Source: Halomonas sp. HL-93
GTDB lineage: Bacteria; Pseudomonadota; Gammaproteobacteria; Pseudomonadales; Halomonadaceae
Assembly: GCF_900086985.1 (NCBI RefSeq)
Contig: NZ_LT593974.1
Location: 2,542,001 to 2,606,000 of the forward strand
Length of the DNA: 64,000 nucleotides
Reading direction: 5' to 3'
Shown: positions 43,743-53,725 of the stretch, in pieces
Layout: every line of letters begins with the position of its first letter
Numbering within the stretch: the first letter of the stretch is position 1
Made by a program: the position numbers and the translations under genes
Notes under the pieces: generated by a model
What the model saw: the letters and a program-made list of their open reading frames with translations, nothing else
Databases searched by the model: none
Told to the model about the DNA's origin: nothing

Positions 43743-46004
43743 CTAATCACGCGGCGGCAGCAAATGTGAAAGCTGCCAGTCGTCCATACGTTTATCCAGG
43801 TGCACGTGCACCTGGGCCGGCGTATCCAGCAGCATCACTTCAGACAGCAACTGCTGGGCATCCTTGAATGACACACGTCGAATCGCCGCACGCACTTTAG
43901 GCAGGCTGGGGGCATTCATTGACAGGCTGGTAAAGCCCATTGCCATCAGCAGAAGCGCTCCCGCCGGGTCGCCCGCCAACTCGCCGCACAACGAAATAGG
44001 CTTATTAAGCCGTCGCGCATCCTGGGAGAGCTCTTGCAACGCGCCTAGCAATGCGGGGTGAAGCGCGTCGTAAAGGCTTGAGACCCGTGGGTTATTGCGG
44101 TCTACCGCAAGAAGATACTGGGTCAGGTCATTACTGCCTACCGAGAAAAAATCCACCCGCTTGGCCAATGCATCCATTTGGTAGATAGTGGCCGGCACTT
44201 CAATCATTACCCCCACCTTGGGACGCTCTACATCGATGCCCTCCTCACCCAGCTCCAGGATGGCGCGGTCCAACAACCGCAGTGCTTCGTCCACCTCTTC
44301 CACATTGGTGATCATGGGGAAAAGCACGTAGAGGTTGTCGAGCTCTCTGGACGCTTTCAACATCGCCCGCAGCTGCACCATCAGGACTTCAGGATGGTCC
44401 AAGGTGACTCGCATACCCCGCCAGCCTAAAAACGGGTTGGCTTCTTCAATCGGGAAGTAAGGCAGATCTTTGTCACCGCCAATATCTAGCGTGCGCATGA
44501 CCACCGGCAGCGGTGCAAAGCTTTCTAACTGATCGCGGTAAAGCCGCGTCTGTTCTTTCTCACCTGGGAAGCGCTCGGTAATCATAAACGGCACTTCGGT
44601 ACGGTATAGCCCCACACCGCTGATACGGCTTTTGAGCAGTGCGGCGGCATCAACGGCTAGCCCGGTGTTCACCATCAATGGCATGTCGTGGCCATCAGGC
44701 GTCTCGCTGGGCAAGTCTTGCTCGTGCGCTAATAGTTCGGTAAGCGCTTCTTCTTCGGCAATCAGGCTTTCATAGCGGGCTTTCAGCTCCGGGGCCGGGC
44801 GCACAAACAACCGCCCCCGGTGGCCGTCTAGCACGACAGGCGCGCCTGAAAGCCTTGGCAGCGGTAAATCGACCATGCCAAGCACGGTGGGGATCCCCAT
44901 GGCGCGGGCAACAATCGCCACGTGGGACGTACTGGAGCCCCGTACCGACACTAACCCTTTCAGCTTATCGCGGGGCACTTCACCCAGCATGGCAACGCTA
45001 ATCTCATCACCCACTAGAATCGCGTTATCGGGATACGTTTCAGGAGTCGAGGGCGAGCCCTCTTGCAAGTGAGCCAACACACGGCGACCCAGGTCGCGAA
45101 TATCCGCTGCCCGCTCGCGAAGATAGTTATCATCTACGCGCTCTAGGTATTGAACGTGGCGGCGCACTACGTCAGCCAAAGCGCCAGGCGCCCACTGCCC
45201 TTCACGGATACGCTTTACCACTTCCTCTGACAGCGCCGCTTCGCCGAGCATTTGCTGGTAAACATCGAACAGCGCCAGCTCTTGGGTAGAAATGCGGTTA
45301 ACCAGCCGCTCAGCGGCGGCGCGAATTTCATCGCGGGTTTTGCCAATCGCTTCTTTAAGCCGCGCGATTTCATACTCTTGGTCGTTGGGAACAAGGTCGG
45401 GAACGCTGTTGAGGTCTGACGGCGGCGTAATCACCACTGCTTCACCCATCGCCATACCCGGCGACGCCGCCACCCCCTTGAACATGGTTTGCCCGCTGGG
45501 AAGCGCACGTCGGTTTAAGTTACCGGTCGCCAATGCATGTGCCAACACACCTGCCAACTGGGCCGCCATAGTGACCAAAAAGGCCTCATCTTCGTCATCG
45601 TATTGGCGCTGCTCGGCTTGCTGAACGACCAGCACACCCAGCATTTGACGCTGATGGATAATGGGCACACCCAGAAAACTCGAGTAACGCTCCTCTCCGG
45701 TGGCTTCAAAATAGCGGAATTGTGGATGGGATTGGGCATCTTCTAAATTAAGTGGCTCGCTGCGCTTAGCCACCAGGCCCACCAGCCCTTCGCCAACCGG
45801 AAGCACCACCTGGCCAACAGCTTGGGTGCGCAAGCCGATGGTTTCCATTAGCACAAGCGACTCAAGCTCTTTATCGTAAAGATAAAAAGAGCACACATCG
45901 GTTTGCATCGCTTTGCGAATGCGCCGCACCATGGTGGCTAATGCAGCATCCAGGTTTTTCGCGCCATTCACTTCTTGAATAACGCGTCGCAGCACCTCAA
46001 GCAT
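43743..46004 (-). CDS. ptsP: Phosphoenolpyruvate-protein phosphotransferase PtsP (EI-Ntr)
   Basis: 753 residues from the ATG at 46004, where homologues begin (MLEVLRRVIQEVN). A GTG at 46022 has a GAGG site and is a real alternative. The GAF domain (1-165) is followed by the PEP-utiliser N-terminal domain, the phosphohistidine swivel (GSSTSHVAIVARAMGIPTVLG, active His) and the C-terminal PEP-binding barrel (GLYRTEVPFM, PYFPIEEANPFLGWRG, FSVGSNDLTQY, LCGELAGDP). It starts the nitrogen-related phosphorelay. It follows rppH, the usual order. Confidence 0.95.
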   Translation of the reverse strand: MLEVLRRVIQEVNGAKNLDAALATMVRRIRKAMQTDVCSFYLYDKELESLVLMETIGLRTQAVGQVVLPVGEGLVGLVAKRSEPLNLEDAQSHPQFRYFEATGEERYSSFLGVPIIHQRQMLGVLVVQQAEQRQYDDEDEAFLVTMAAQLAGVLAHALATGNLNRRALPSGQTMFKGVAASPGMAMGEAVVITPPSDLNSVPDLVPNDQEYEIARLKEAIGKTRDEIRAAAERLVNRISTQELALFDVYQQMLGEAALSEEVVKRIREGQWAPGALADVVRRHVQYLERVDDNYLRERAADIRDLGRRVLAHLQEGSPSTPETYPDNAILVGDEISVAMLGEVPRDKLKGLVSVRGSSTSHVAIVARAMGIPTVLGMVDLPLPRLSGAPVVLDGHRGRLFVRPAPELKARYESLIAEEEALTELLAHEQDLPSETPDGHDMPLMVNTGLAVDAAALLKSRISGVGLYRTEVPFMITERFPGEKEQTRLYRDQLESFAPLPVVMRTLDIGGDKDLPYFPIEEANPFLGWRGMRVTLDHPEVLMVQLRAMLKASRELDNLYVLFPMITNVEEVDEALRLLDRAILELGEEGIDVERPKVGVMIEVPATIYQMDALAKRVDFFSVGSNDLTQYLLAVDRNNPRVSSLYDALHPALLGALQELSQDARRLNKPISLCGELAGDPAGALLLMAMGFTSLSMNAPSLPKVRAAIRRVSFKDAQQLLSEVMLLDTPAQVHVHLDKRMDDWQLSHLLPPRD

Positions 46005-46085
46005 GGACGTTTTACTTTTCACTGTTATTTGCCTCGCTGAGGAATTCCTTGGCAGTCAACCGCGGCCCTGTCCTAGGGCGGCGAC

Positions 46086-46583
46086 TCACTCGTCAATTAG
46101 CGCCAGCCGTTGGACTCGGGGCGATAGCTCGCGGAGCGCACGGCGATACACTTCACGCTTAAACGGTACGACTTGGCCGAGAGGATACCAGTAACTTACC
46201 CAACGCCACCCATCGAACTCGGGCTTTGGCGTTGCCGTCATGCAGATACGGCTATCCTCGCAGCGAATTTGGAGTAAAAACCACTTCTGCTTTTGACCAA
46301 TACAAACCGGCCGCGAATGTGTGCGAATCATGCGTCGTGGCAGACGATAGCGCAGCCAGCCCCGGGTGCAGGCGACAATGTCAACATCATTGGCCGTCAG
46401 ACCAATTTCTTCGTGAAGTTCACGAAAAAGTGCTTGTTGCGGTGTCTCGCTTGCTTTGATGCCTCCCTGGGGAAACTGCCACGCATTTTGTCCTACACGA
46501 CGCGCCCATAGCAGCTGCCCCTGGCGGTTGGCGATAATGATGCCAACATTGGGGCGAAAGCCGTCAGCGTCGATCACGGACAT
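46086..46583 (-). CDS. rppH: RNA pyrophosphohydrolase
   Basis: 165 residues from the ATG at 46583. The Nudix box is intact in [27 protein letters not shown] and the start [19 protein letters not shown] is diagnostic. It removes pyrophosphate from mRNA 5' ends to trigger decay. The pairing with ptsP directly downstream is conserved across gammaproteobacteria. Confidence 0.95.
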   Translation of the reverse strand: MSVIDADGFRPNVGIIIANRQGQLLWARRVGQNAWQFPQGGIKASETPQQALFRELHEEIGLTANDVDIVACTRGWLRYRLPRRMIRTHSRPVCIGQKQKWFLLQIRCEDSRICMTATPKPEFDGWRWVSYWYPLGQVVPFKREVYRRALRELSPRVQRLALIDE

Positions 46584-46763
46584 CACCTTATAAATTTTCA
46601 GTTACCGCCATTTTTCCACAAGGACAACAAGCGTATCAATACAATATAACGTCAACTTGCTAACGCACACGATATGCCGGTGTAAAAGCACTGTTGACTC
46701 TGCGATAATCCGCGGCTTTGCGTCTGACTACAAACGACCAACATTAACCATAAGGGGAGCGCC

Positions 46764-47420
46764 GTGAGTTTGGCCATTTTCGATTTGGATAATACCTTGC
46801 TATCCATCGATAGCGATCACGCCTGGGGTGAGTTCTTGCTTGAGCAGGGCGCGGTAGATCCGGTCGCGTACCGGGAAGCCAATGACCGTTTTATGGCCGA
46901 TTACAATGCAGGCACCCTCGATATGGCCGATTTTTTAGCCGTCGCGCTTAAGCCGCTTGCCGACAATACGCCCGAGCAGCTTGCTGCTTGGCATCAACAG
47001 TTTATGGCCAGCAAAATCGAGCCACACATTTTGCCCAAAGCCGAGGAATTGCTGGCTCGCCACCGCACACGCGGCGATACGCTACTGATCATTACGGCTA
47101 CTAACCGCTTTATTACCGGGCCGATTGCCAAGCGCTTGGGCGTTGATCATTTGATTGCCGTAGAACCCGAGCGTATTGACGGCCGCTACACCGGCCAGGT
47201 GCAAGGTATTCCCAGCTACCGCGAAGGCAAAGTGACGCGTTTGCAGCAGTGGCTTGAGGAACAGGATTTAACCATGGAGGGCGCTTGGTTCTATAGCGAC
47301 TCTCACAATGACCTACCGCTGCTTGAAAAGGTCGACCATCCTGTCGCCGTCGACCCCGACGACACCCTGCGCAACGTCGCCGAACAGCGCCAATGGCGCA
47401 TCATGAGTCTGCGGGACTGA
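46764..47420 (+). CDS. HAD-IB family phosphatase (SerB-like)
   Basis: 218 residues from GTG 46764 with AAGGGGAG upstream. Motif I is [19 protein letters not shown], motif II is [16 protein letters not shown], the Lys of motif III is in [11 protein letters not shown] and motif IV is [15 protein letters not shown]. This is the YrbI/SerB-like subclass IB with a helical cap. Related proteins include phosphoserine and histidinol-phosphate phosphatases, but the substrate cannot be read here. It converges on mdh with a shared terminator. Confidence 0.9.
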   Translation: MSLAIFDLDNTLLSIDSDHAWGEFLLEQGAVDPVAYREANDRFMADYNAGTLDMADFLAVALKPLADNTPEQLAAWHQQFMASKIEPHILPKAEELLARHRTRGDTLLIITATNRFITGPIAKRLGVDHLIAVEPERIDGRYTGQVQGIPSYREGKVTRLQQWLEEQDLTMEGAWFYSDSHNDLPLLEKVDHPVAVDPDDTLRNVAEQRQWRIMSLRD

Positions 47421-47451
47421 TAACCGCTTGAAGAGCGGCGCTTCGCGCCTA

Positions 47452-47490
47452 GAAGAAGGAAGAAGGAAGAAGGAAGAAGGAAGAAGGAAG
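47452..47490. repeat. Heptanucleotide tandem repeat
   Basis: About five and a half head-to-tail copies of the 7-base unit GAAGAAG (GG pairs at 47458, 47465, 47472, 47479 and 47486) lie 32 bases after the phosphatase stop and before the shared terminator. The tract is pure purine on the plus strand. It is non-coding and could vary in copy number by slippage. Confidence 0.9.
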
Positions 47491-47521
47491 CGTCAGGATA
47501 GGTGAAGATATCGACCAAGAA

Positions 47522-47553
47522 AAAACCCCACAGATCACAGTCTATGGGGTTTT
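47522..47553. terminator. Bidirectional terminator between HAD phosphatase and mdh
   Basis: A stem of nine A/T- and C/G-rich pairs (AAAACCCCA / TGGGGTTTT, mismatch, then three more pairs) has T-runs on both strands. It is placed between convergent genes and can end both transcripts. Confidence 0.85.
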
Positions 47554-47582
47554 CTTACCTCTAATCTCTGGCTTTTCTCCGC

Positions 47583-48557
47583 TTAGCCGAGCAGATGCTC
47601 GACGGCCGCACGCTCTTCACGCAGTTCTGTCTCGGTCGCCTTCATCTTTTCCCGGCTGAATTCGTCAATCTCAAAGCCTTGAACGATTTCATATTTGCCA
47701 CCCTGGCAACGCACTGGGTAAGAGTAAATGATGCCTTCTTCGATGCCGTAGCTGCCGTCAGACGGAATTGCCATGCTGACGATGCCTTTGGAACCCAGCG
47801 CCCAGTCGTGCATGTGGTCGATAGCGGAAGAAGCCGCAGAAGCCGCAGAAGACGCGCCGCGTGCTTTGATGATCGCCGCGCCGCGCTGTTGCACGGTAGG
47901 AATAAAGTCGTTTTCGTACCAGTCACGCTCAACCAGATCAAACGCTGCTTTGCCGTCGACTTTGCACTGGGCCAGATCCGGGTACTGGGTGGCACTGTGG
48001 TTGCCCCAGATGATCATGTTTTCAACGTCCGTGACGTGCTTGCCGGTTTTCTGAGCCAGCTGGGTCAGCGCACGGTTGTGGTCCAGGCGCGTCATGGCGG
48101 TGAACTGGCCTGCGTCCAGATCCGGCGCATTGCAGGAAGCAATCAGCGCGTTGGTGTTGGCGGGGTTACCGACCACCAGCACTTTTACGTCACGGCTGGC
48201 GTGGTCGTTCAGCGCCTTACCTTGTACGGAGAAGATCGCTGCGTTAGCTTCCAGCAGGTCTTTACGCTCCATGCCGGGGCCACGCGGACGCGCACCTACC
48301 AGCAGAGCGAAGTCGGCGTCTTTGAACGCGACATTCGGATCGTCGGTGGCAACGATGTCTTGCACCAGCGGGAAGGCGCAGTCGTTAACTTCCATTACCA
48401 CGCCGTTCAGCGCGTCCATCGCCTGGGGAATTTCCAACAGCTGAAGAATGACAGGCTGATCCGGCCCCAGCATGTCGCCAGCGGCGATGCGGAAAATTAA
48501 AGAGTAGCTGATCTGACCGGCGCCGCCGGTAATCGCAATACGTACTGGATCTTTCAT
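47583..48557 (-). CDS. mdh: Malate dehydrogenase
   Basis: 324 residues, preferring the second ATG (48557) of an ATGATG pair because AAGGAG is then 5 bases away; 48560 is the alternative. The NAD site is [12 protein letters not shown], the substrate arginines lie in [16 protein letters not shown], and the catalytic region is [10 protein letters not shown] and [12 protein letters not shown]. This is the longer type-2 malate dehydrogenase of about 325 residues, not the E. coli type. It interconverts malate and oxaloacetate in the TCA cycle. Confidence 0.95.
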   Translation of the reverse strand: MKDPVRIAITGGAGQISYSLIFRIAAGDMLGPDQPVILQLLEIPQAMDALNGVVMEVNDCAFPLVQDIVATDDPNVAFKDADFALLVGARPRGPGMERKDLLEANAAIFSVQGKALNDHASRDVKVLVVGNPANTNALIASCNAPDLDAGQFTAMTRLDHNRALTQLAQKTGKHVTDVENMIIWGNHSATQYPDLAQCKVDGKAAFDLVERDWYENDFIPTVQQRGAAIIKARGASSAASAASSAIDHMHDWALGSKGIVSMAIPSDGSYGIEEGIIYSYPVRCQGGKYEIVQGFEIDEFSREKMKATETELREERAAVEHLLG

Positions 48558-48803
48558 CATTGCTCCTTGATTGGTTCGCCTAGGGATGGTTCTCGCCTGA
48601 GGAATAGCTCAACAAAACTCAAGACGCAAAGATGGTATGCCTCGCTGGGCAAAAACTCAATCAGACATGAGACTAGTATGCATTTAGGCATTTAATACAC
48701 ACTCATGCAGCGGCGTGCTACTCGCTGAACAGGCTGAGTTGCGCTATGGTGTCATCGGCTTGATAACCGCCTTTCTTGTATTGCTAAGGACATGGACGCT
48801 CCC

Positions 48804-49925
48804 ATGCGAAGAATCCCGTTTTCTTATGCCTTAGCTAGCCTATTAGTGCTGGCGCTGGTGATATGGCTCGCCTTTGGTAATTTTCAGGGCTTCCAAAGCA
48901 CGCCCCCGGACACTCCCGCTGACCGCGAGGAGGGCTCGCGTGTCGAGGTAGTGGAGCAATACAGCACCGCCTTTATTCCCGAGCAAATTATCCAGGGCCA
49001 ACTGACGGCTCACCGCGAAGCCACCTTACGCGCCAACATAGCGGGCTTTGTCGATGAAAAGCCGGTGGATCAGGGAAGTCGCGTTAAGGCAGGCGATAGA
49101 CTACTCGTGCTGGACAACGATGCCCTACCCGAGCAACTCCAACAGGCCCGGGACGAGCTAGCCGTGGCCGAAGCGGAGTATTCTGGCGCGCGCAACCTGC
49201 GCCAGCGTGAGCTCATTTCACAGCCGGAGCTATTGCGTTTGCAGAGCGCGCTTAGCGCCAACGCCGCTCAAGTCGCTCAGTTGCAGAATCAATTAGACGA
49301 CAGCCGCCCCACCGCGCCTTTTGACGGTGTGCTCAACCGCGTAGAGGTGGAGCTAGGCGACCTGCTACAACCCGGCGAAGAATGGGGCCAACTGGTTGAT
49401 GATCGGCGCTTGAAAGGTACCGCCTGGGTCTCTCAACAGCAGGTGGGCGATTTAAGCGAGGGCTTACCGGTCACGGCCCGGCTGCTGAACGGCGACTATT
49501 TAGAAGGCGAACTCACTTTCGTTAGCCACCGAGCCGATGAAGCCACGCGCAGTTTTTATATTGAAGCGACACTGGATAACCCGGCCGGCAAACGCCTTGC
49601 GGGAGGCAGTGCCGAGTTGACGATCACCCTACCGCCTCGCCAGGTGCATACCCTTTCCCCTGCACTGCTCAGCTTAAATAGCGAGGGCCAGTTGGCAGTC
49701 AAACACCTGGATGATAGCGACCAGGTGCAGCAGACCACGGTAGAGTTGGTCAGTGCCGATACTCAGCGCGCGCATGTGGCGGGCCTGCCCAATCCAATAC
49801 GCCTGATTACGCTAGGCGCGGGCATGGTGGAGACAGGCGAAACGGTCACTCCGGTACCTTCCGAACAGGCCACCATTGCGCAACCGTCACCCGGTCAGGA
49901 TAGCGTTCATGCGCCAGTTGATTAA
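48804..49925 (+). CDS. RND efflux membrane fusion protein
   Basis: 373 residues from the ATG at 48804 (GGA 7 bases upstream); an ATG at 48792 is possible. An N-terminal signal anchor (about 8-27) precedes a barrel-sandwich domain (ANIAGFVDEKPVDQGSRVKAGDRLL and APFDGVLNRVEVELGD halves), a helical hairpin (115-160) and beta-barrel domains. It links the RND permease to an outer-membrane channel. It overlaps the permease gene by 17 bases. No TolC-like gene is present in the window. Confidence 0.92.
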   Translation: MRRIPFSYALASLLVLALVIWLAFGNFQGFQSTPPDTPADREEGSRVEVVEQYSTAFIPEQIIQGQLTAHREATLRANIAGFVDEKPVDQGSRVKAGDRLLVLDNDALPEQLQQARDELAVAEAEYSGARNLRQRELISQPELLRLQSALSANAAQVAQLQNQLDDSRPTAPFDGVLNRVEVELGDLLQPGEEWGQLVDDRRLKGTAWVSQQQVGDLSEGLPVTARLLNGDYLEGELTFVSHRADEATRSFYIEATLDNPAGKRLAGGSAELTITLPPRQVHTLSPALLSLNSEGQLAVKHLDDSDQVQQTTVELVSADTQRAHVAGLPNPIRLITLGAGMVETGETVTPVPSEQATIAQPSPGQDSVHAPVD

Positions 49926-52900
49926 TGCGGCGCTAGCCCACACCCGCACGACAATACTGCTATTGGTGAGCCTGCTGCTGGCAGGCATCACTGCTTGGCA
50001 GATGATTCCTAAAGAAGCCAACCCCGACGTCACCATTCCAATGATTTACGTCTCGTTGTCGCTGGAGGGCGTTAGCCCCGAGGATGGTGAGCGGCTACTG
50101 ATTCGCCCCATGGAGCAGGAGCTGCGTGGCATTGAAGGATTGCGCAAGTTCACCGCCCAATCCAGCGAAGGGCACGGCTCGATTACGCTCGAGTTCGACC
50201 CAGGCTTTGACCCAGACACCGCGCTCACCGACGTGCGCGACCGGGTGGATACCGCCCGCAGCGAACTGCCTGATGAGGCCGATGAGCCGCGAGTCATGGA
50301 GGTCAACGTTTCGGAGTTTCCAGTCTTGACCATCGGCCTCTACGGGCAGTTGGACACCCGCGAACGCATGACCATTGCCCGGCGCCTGCAAGAGGAGATC
50401 GAAGGCATTGCCGATGTGCTGGAAGTCGACATCGCCGGTGAGCGTGAAGATCTGCTGGAAATTGTCGTGGATCCGCTGGTGCTTGAGAGTTACGGCGTCG
50501 ATTTTGACGCGCTGTTTAACCAGGTATCACGCAATAACCGCCTAGTGGCAGCCGGCAGTTTGGATACCGGCGCGGGGCGCCTGGCGTTGAAAGTCCCCGG
50601 CATTATTGCGTCGCTTGACGATGTCATGAATATGCCGGTCAAAGTCGAGGACGATCAAGTCGTCACCTTTGGCGATGTCGCTTGGATTAATCCCACCTAC
50701 AAAGATCCCGAGGGCTTTGCCCGCATCGATGATCAACCCGCCGTGGTGCTTGAGGTTTCCAAACGCGCTGGGGCTAATATCATCGCCACCATTAATGCAG
50801 TGCGTGAGCGCTTGGCCGAAGCAGATGATTTGCTGCCTGAGCAGTTGCGCTTCACCACCATTCTGGATGAGTCGACCACCGTTGAGAATATGCTCTCTGA
50901 GCTGCTCAATAACGTGCTGACCGCCGTGGTGCTGGTACTGATTGTAGTGGTCGCCGCAATGGGCTGGCGAATGGCGCTATTGGTGGGTTTGACCATCCCC
51001 GGGGCGTTTTTAACCGGCATTCTGCTGGTATGGGCGTTTGGTTTTACGCTCAATATCGTGGTGCTGTTTGCGCTAATTTTGGTGGCGGGTATGTTGGTCG
51101 ACGGCGCCATCGTGGTCAGCGAGCTTGCCGACCGCCATTTGCGGGATGGCCAAGCGCCCCATCAGGCGTGGCTAAACGCCGCCTCACGCATGAGTTGGCC
51201 GGTAATTGCCTCAACCGCCACCACACTTGCAGTATTTATTCCGCTACTGTTCTGGCCCGGTGTGGTCGGTCAGTTTATGAAGTACCTGCCCGCTACCGTT
51301 ATTTTGTGCCTACTAGCGTCGCTGGCCATGGCGCTGGTGTTTTTACCCACCCTTGGCCGTTTGTTTACCCGCACTGCCGTTCCTGATGCAGATAACAACA
51401 ATAAAGATGATGCGACGTCGTTCGGGCGCGGCTATCGCCACTTGCTGGCCAGGCTGCTCATGCACCCGGCCTGGGTCCTGCTGGTCACCGTGTTGTTGAT
51501 GGCACTTTTATATACCGGCTATGCGCGCTTCAACCACGGCGTCGACTTCTTCCCTAACGTGGAACCCGACAGCGCCCAGGTACTGGTGCGCGCCCGAGGT
51601 GATTTCTCCGCCGCAGAAACCGATGCCATCGTGAAGCGGGTGGAAGCCAGATTATCCGGCATGAGCGAAGTCAGAGCGCTGTATGCGCGCTCCTTTGCGG
51701 TGCCCAACGAGCAGATGGGCAGCGACGTCATTGGCATGCTGCAGTTTCAATTTATCGACTGGCATGAGCGCCGCCCTGCCCAGGCTATTTTGGACGATAT
51801 GGCCGAGCGCGCAGGGGACCTTCCCGGCATTACGTTGGAATTTCAGGAGCAGGAAATGGGCCCCGGCGGCGGCAAGCCTATTGTGCTAGAGGTCAGCGCC
51901 ACCAATCCCGACGTCGCTGATGCGGGGGTTAACCAGCTAATACAATTAATGGATGAGTTGGGTGGCTTTGAAGACATACAGGATAACCGCAGTCTGCCGG
52001 GCGTAGAGTGGCAGGTAAACGTGGACCGTGAAGCCGCGGCGCATATGGGCACGGATGTGACGACGATTGGTAGCGCCGTCCAGCTGCTTACCACCGGCCT
52101 TCAGGTGGCGAGCTACCGGCCACCCGAAGTGAGCGACGAAGTGGATATTCGTGTACGTCTGCCACAAAACTGGCGCTCGCTGGATCAATTAGAGCGATTA
52201 ACGATCAACACCCAGCGCGGCCAGGTGCCTATTTCACACTTTGTAACCCTGGAGCCAGCGCCTAAAGTCGGCACCCTCAACCGCATTGACGGCCGCCGCG
52301 CGATTACCGTTGATGCCGACCTTGCCCCTGACTACCTAGCCGATGAGCGCCTGAACGCCCTATTGGATGCTAGCAGCGACAGCTTGCCCGAGGGCTTGAT
52401 GGTCAATGTCGCTGGCGAACAACAGGATCAGCAGGAATCAATGCAGTTCCTGGTCAGCGCGTTCTTGATTGCTATTGGCTTGATGGCGCTGATTCTGGTG
52501 ACTCAGTTCAATAGCTTTTACCAGGCTGGGCTGGTGCTTTCGGCCATTGTCTTCTCTACCGCGGGCGTACTGATGGGCCTGCTGATTACCGGCCAGGCGT
52601 TTGGCATTGTGATGGTAGGCATGGGCGTGATTGCCCTAGCGGGTATCGTGGTCAACAACAATATCGTCTTGATCGATACCTATAACGAGCTGCGTGGCAA
52701 CGGCTTATCGCCCAGTGAGGCCGCGTTGGAAGCGGGTTGTTTGCGGCTGCGCCCGGTACTGTTAACGGCGATCACCACGGTACTGGGATTAATGCCGATG
52801 GTGCTGGGCATCAATGTTGATTTGTTTACGCCTGCGTTGGGCTTTAATGCCCCCTCTGCCCAATGGTGGACGCAGATGTCTAGCGCTATCGCAGGTGGGC

Positions 52901-52971
52901 TCACCTTCGCCACCGTGCTAACGTTGTTGCTCACCCCCTGTATGCTGGTGATCGGCGGCAAACGGCGTTAA
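49909..52971 (+). CDS. RND-family efflux permease
   Basis: 1020 residues from the ATG at 49909, inside the end of the fusion-protein gene; the frame extends upstream without family residues. Twelve membrane helices and two periplasmic loops follow the HAE-type plan. The helix-4 motif is GMLVDGAIVVSELADRH, with one Asp (398) where AcrB has two. Helix 10 has VVNNNIVLID, with Asn916 at the AcrB Lys940 position. The substrate is unknown; drug, solvent or lipid efflux is typical. Confidence 0.93.
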   Translation: MRQLINAALAHTRTTILLLVSLLLAGITAWQMIPKEANPDVTIPMIYVSLSLEGVSPEDGERLLIRPMEQELRGIEGLRKFTAQSSEGHGSITLEFDPGFDPDTALTDVRDRVDTARSELPDEADEPRVMEVNVSEFPVLTIGLYGQLDTRERMTIARRLQEEIEGIADVLEVDIAGEREDLLEIVVDPLVLESYGVDFDALFNQVSRNNRLVAAGSLDTGAGRLALKVPGIIASLDDVMNMPVKVEDDQVVTFGDVAWINPTYKDPEGFARIDDQPAVVLEVSKRAGANIIATINAVRERLAEADDLLPEQLRFTTILDESTTVENMLSELLNNVLTAVVLVLIVVVAAMGWRMALLVGLTIPGAFLTGILLVWAFGFTLNIVVLFALILVAGMLVDGAIVVSELADRHLRDGQAPHQAWLNAASRMSWPVIASTATTLAVFIPLLFWPGVVGQFMKYLPATVILCLLASLAMALVFLPTLGRLFTRTAVPDADNNNKDDATSFGRGYRHLLARLLMHPAWVLLVTVLLMALLYTGYARFNHGVDFFPNVEPDSAQVLVRARGDFSAAETDAIVKRVEARLSGMSEVRALYARSFAVPNEQMGSDVIGMLQFQFIDWHERRPAQAILDDMAERAGDLPGITLEFQEQEMGPGGGKPIVLEVSATNPDVADAGVNQLIQLMDELGGFEDIQDNRSLPGVEWQVNVDREAAAHMGTDVTTIGSAVQLLTTGLQVASYRPPEVSDEVDIRVRLPQNWRSLDQLERLTINTQRGQVPISHFVTLEPAPKVGTLNRIDGRRAITVDADLAPDYLADERLNALLDASSDSLPEGLMVNVAGEQQDQQESMQFLVSAFLIAIGLMALILVTQFNSFYQAGLVLSAIVFSTAGVLMGLLITGQAFGIVMVGMGVIALAGIVVNNNIVLIDTYNELRGNGLSPSEAALEAGCLRLRPVLLTAITTVLGLMPMVLGINVDLFTPALGFNAPSAQWWTQMSSAIAGGLTFATVLTLLLTPCMLVIGGKRR

Positions 52972-52980
52972 AAGCCAGAA

Positions 52981-52996
52981 GCCCGATACGTCGGGC
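52981..52996. repeat. REP-like hairpin, copy 1
   Basis: Perfect inverted repeat GCCCGA-TACG-TCGGGC, 10 bases after the RND permease stop. The same stem and following GAT recur at 53101, 120 bases away. There is no T-run, so it fits a REP-type or mRNA-stabilising element more than a terminator. Confidence 0.7.
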
Positions 52997-53100
52997 GATC
53001 AGACTGTCTACAGAGGATAATCTTTAGCGAACTGATCTTGCCTAATCGCGCAATAAATTGCGCTCTAACAAAACCGGTGCTCGCACCCAGCTCAGTAAGA

Positions 53101-53116
53101 GCCCGATTTGTCGGGC
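53101..53116. repeat. REP-like hairpin, copy 2
   Basis: Perfect inverted repeat GCCCGA-TTTG-TCGGGC with the same stem as 52981-52996 but a different loop. It lies 14 bases before the end of the convergent rsd gene. Both copies sit in the same direction in the permease-rsd gap. Confidence 0.7.
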
Positions 53117-53129
53117 GATAGCTGATTGG

Positions 53130-53618
53130 TTAGGCAGGCGCTTGGGAGGTTTCAGGGTTGTGCGCGGCATGCAGGCGGGCGATGAGCTGGTCTTCCAAGG
53201 CAAAACGCTCGGTTAACCCGCGAGCCAAGCGATCAATCCAGGCAGGTAAGCGGGCAACATTCTGCTCGCAACTGGAGGTAGAAGCAAAGTCGGTATCAAA
53301 CTCAAGCACCATTTCCGTGGACATTTCCAGCCGCTCAAGTAGCTTGCCTGCAATGTTCAGGGCGCTTTCATCGTTAAAGGCGTGCGCTTCCTCGGCCAGT
53401 TGGGGGTATATTTCAAAATGCCCCGCGCTAATGTAATCCATTAGCGATTCACTGAAATGGTCAATACGTGATTTGTTGACGCTTTCAAGTTCCGCGTCAC
53501 AGGCCTCTTTTAGCTCGATAAAACTTACCAGCAAATCGCGCCGTTGTTCCAACCAGCGATCAATAAGGGTGTGTACACCCCCCCAGCGCTCCTGGGCATT
53601 TTTACAATCTTCGAGCAT
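53130..53618 (-). CDS. rsd: Rsd/AlgQ-family anti-sigma70 factor
   Basis: 162 residues from the ATG at 53618, with GGAGAG upstream; the frame runs up to 53684 but homologues begin at MLEDCKNAQERWGGV. All-helical, with the family pattern IDRWLEQRRDLLVSFIEL, SLMDYISAGHFEIYPQL and LGEKLAERFALEDQLI-like end (GLTERFALEDQLIARLH). Rsd binds region 4 of the housekeeping sigma factor in stationary phase. It converges on the RND operon and lies near dsbB, an order also seen in Pseudomonas. Confidence 0.9.
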   Translation of the reverse strand: MLEDCKNAQERWGGVHTLIDRWLEQRRDLLVSFIELKEACDAELESVNKSRIDHFSESLMDYISAGHFEIYPQLAEEAHAFNDESALNIAGKLLERLEMSTEMVLEFDTDFASTSSCEQNVARLPAWIDRLARGLTERFALEDQLIARLHAAHNPETSQAPA

Positions 53619-53702
53619 GCGGCTCTCCTTGCTTGTCGCCACCGTTAACAACGCTAGACTCGCTTTTCCACTCTGCGCTGTCAATCCTCACCAGGATGGT
53701 TT

Positions 53703-53722
53703 CCTTAATCCTGTGATTAAGG
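53703..53722 (-). terminator. Hairpin after dsbB
   Basis: A 7-base-pair stem (CCTTAAT / ATTAAGG, loop of 6) lies just past the dsbB stop on the minus strand. It has no T-run and is therefore a weak terminator candidate. Confidence 0.35.
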
Positions 53723-53725
53723 CTA

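Noticed and set aside
47595..48500. 301-codon open frame on the plus strand
   Set aside because: Exactly antisense to mdh, whose motifs are complete on the minus strand. The translation is low-complexity in Val, His and Arg and has no domain.
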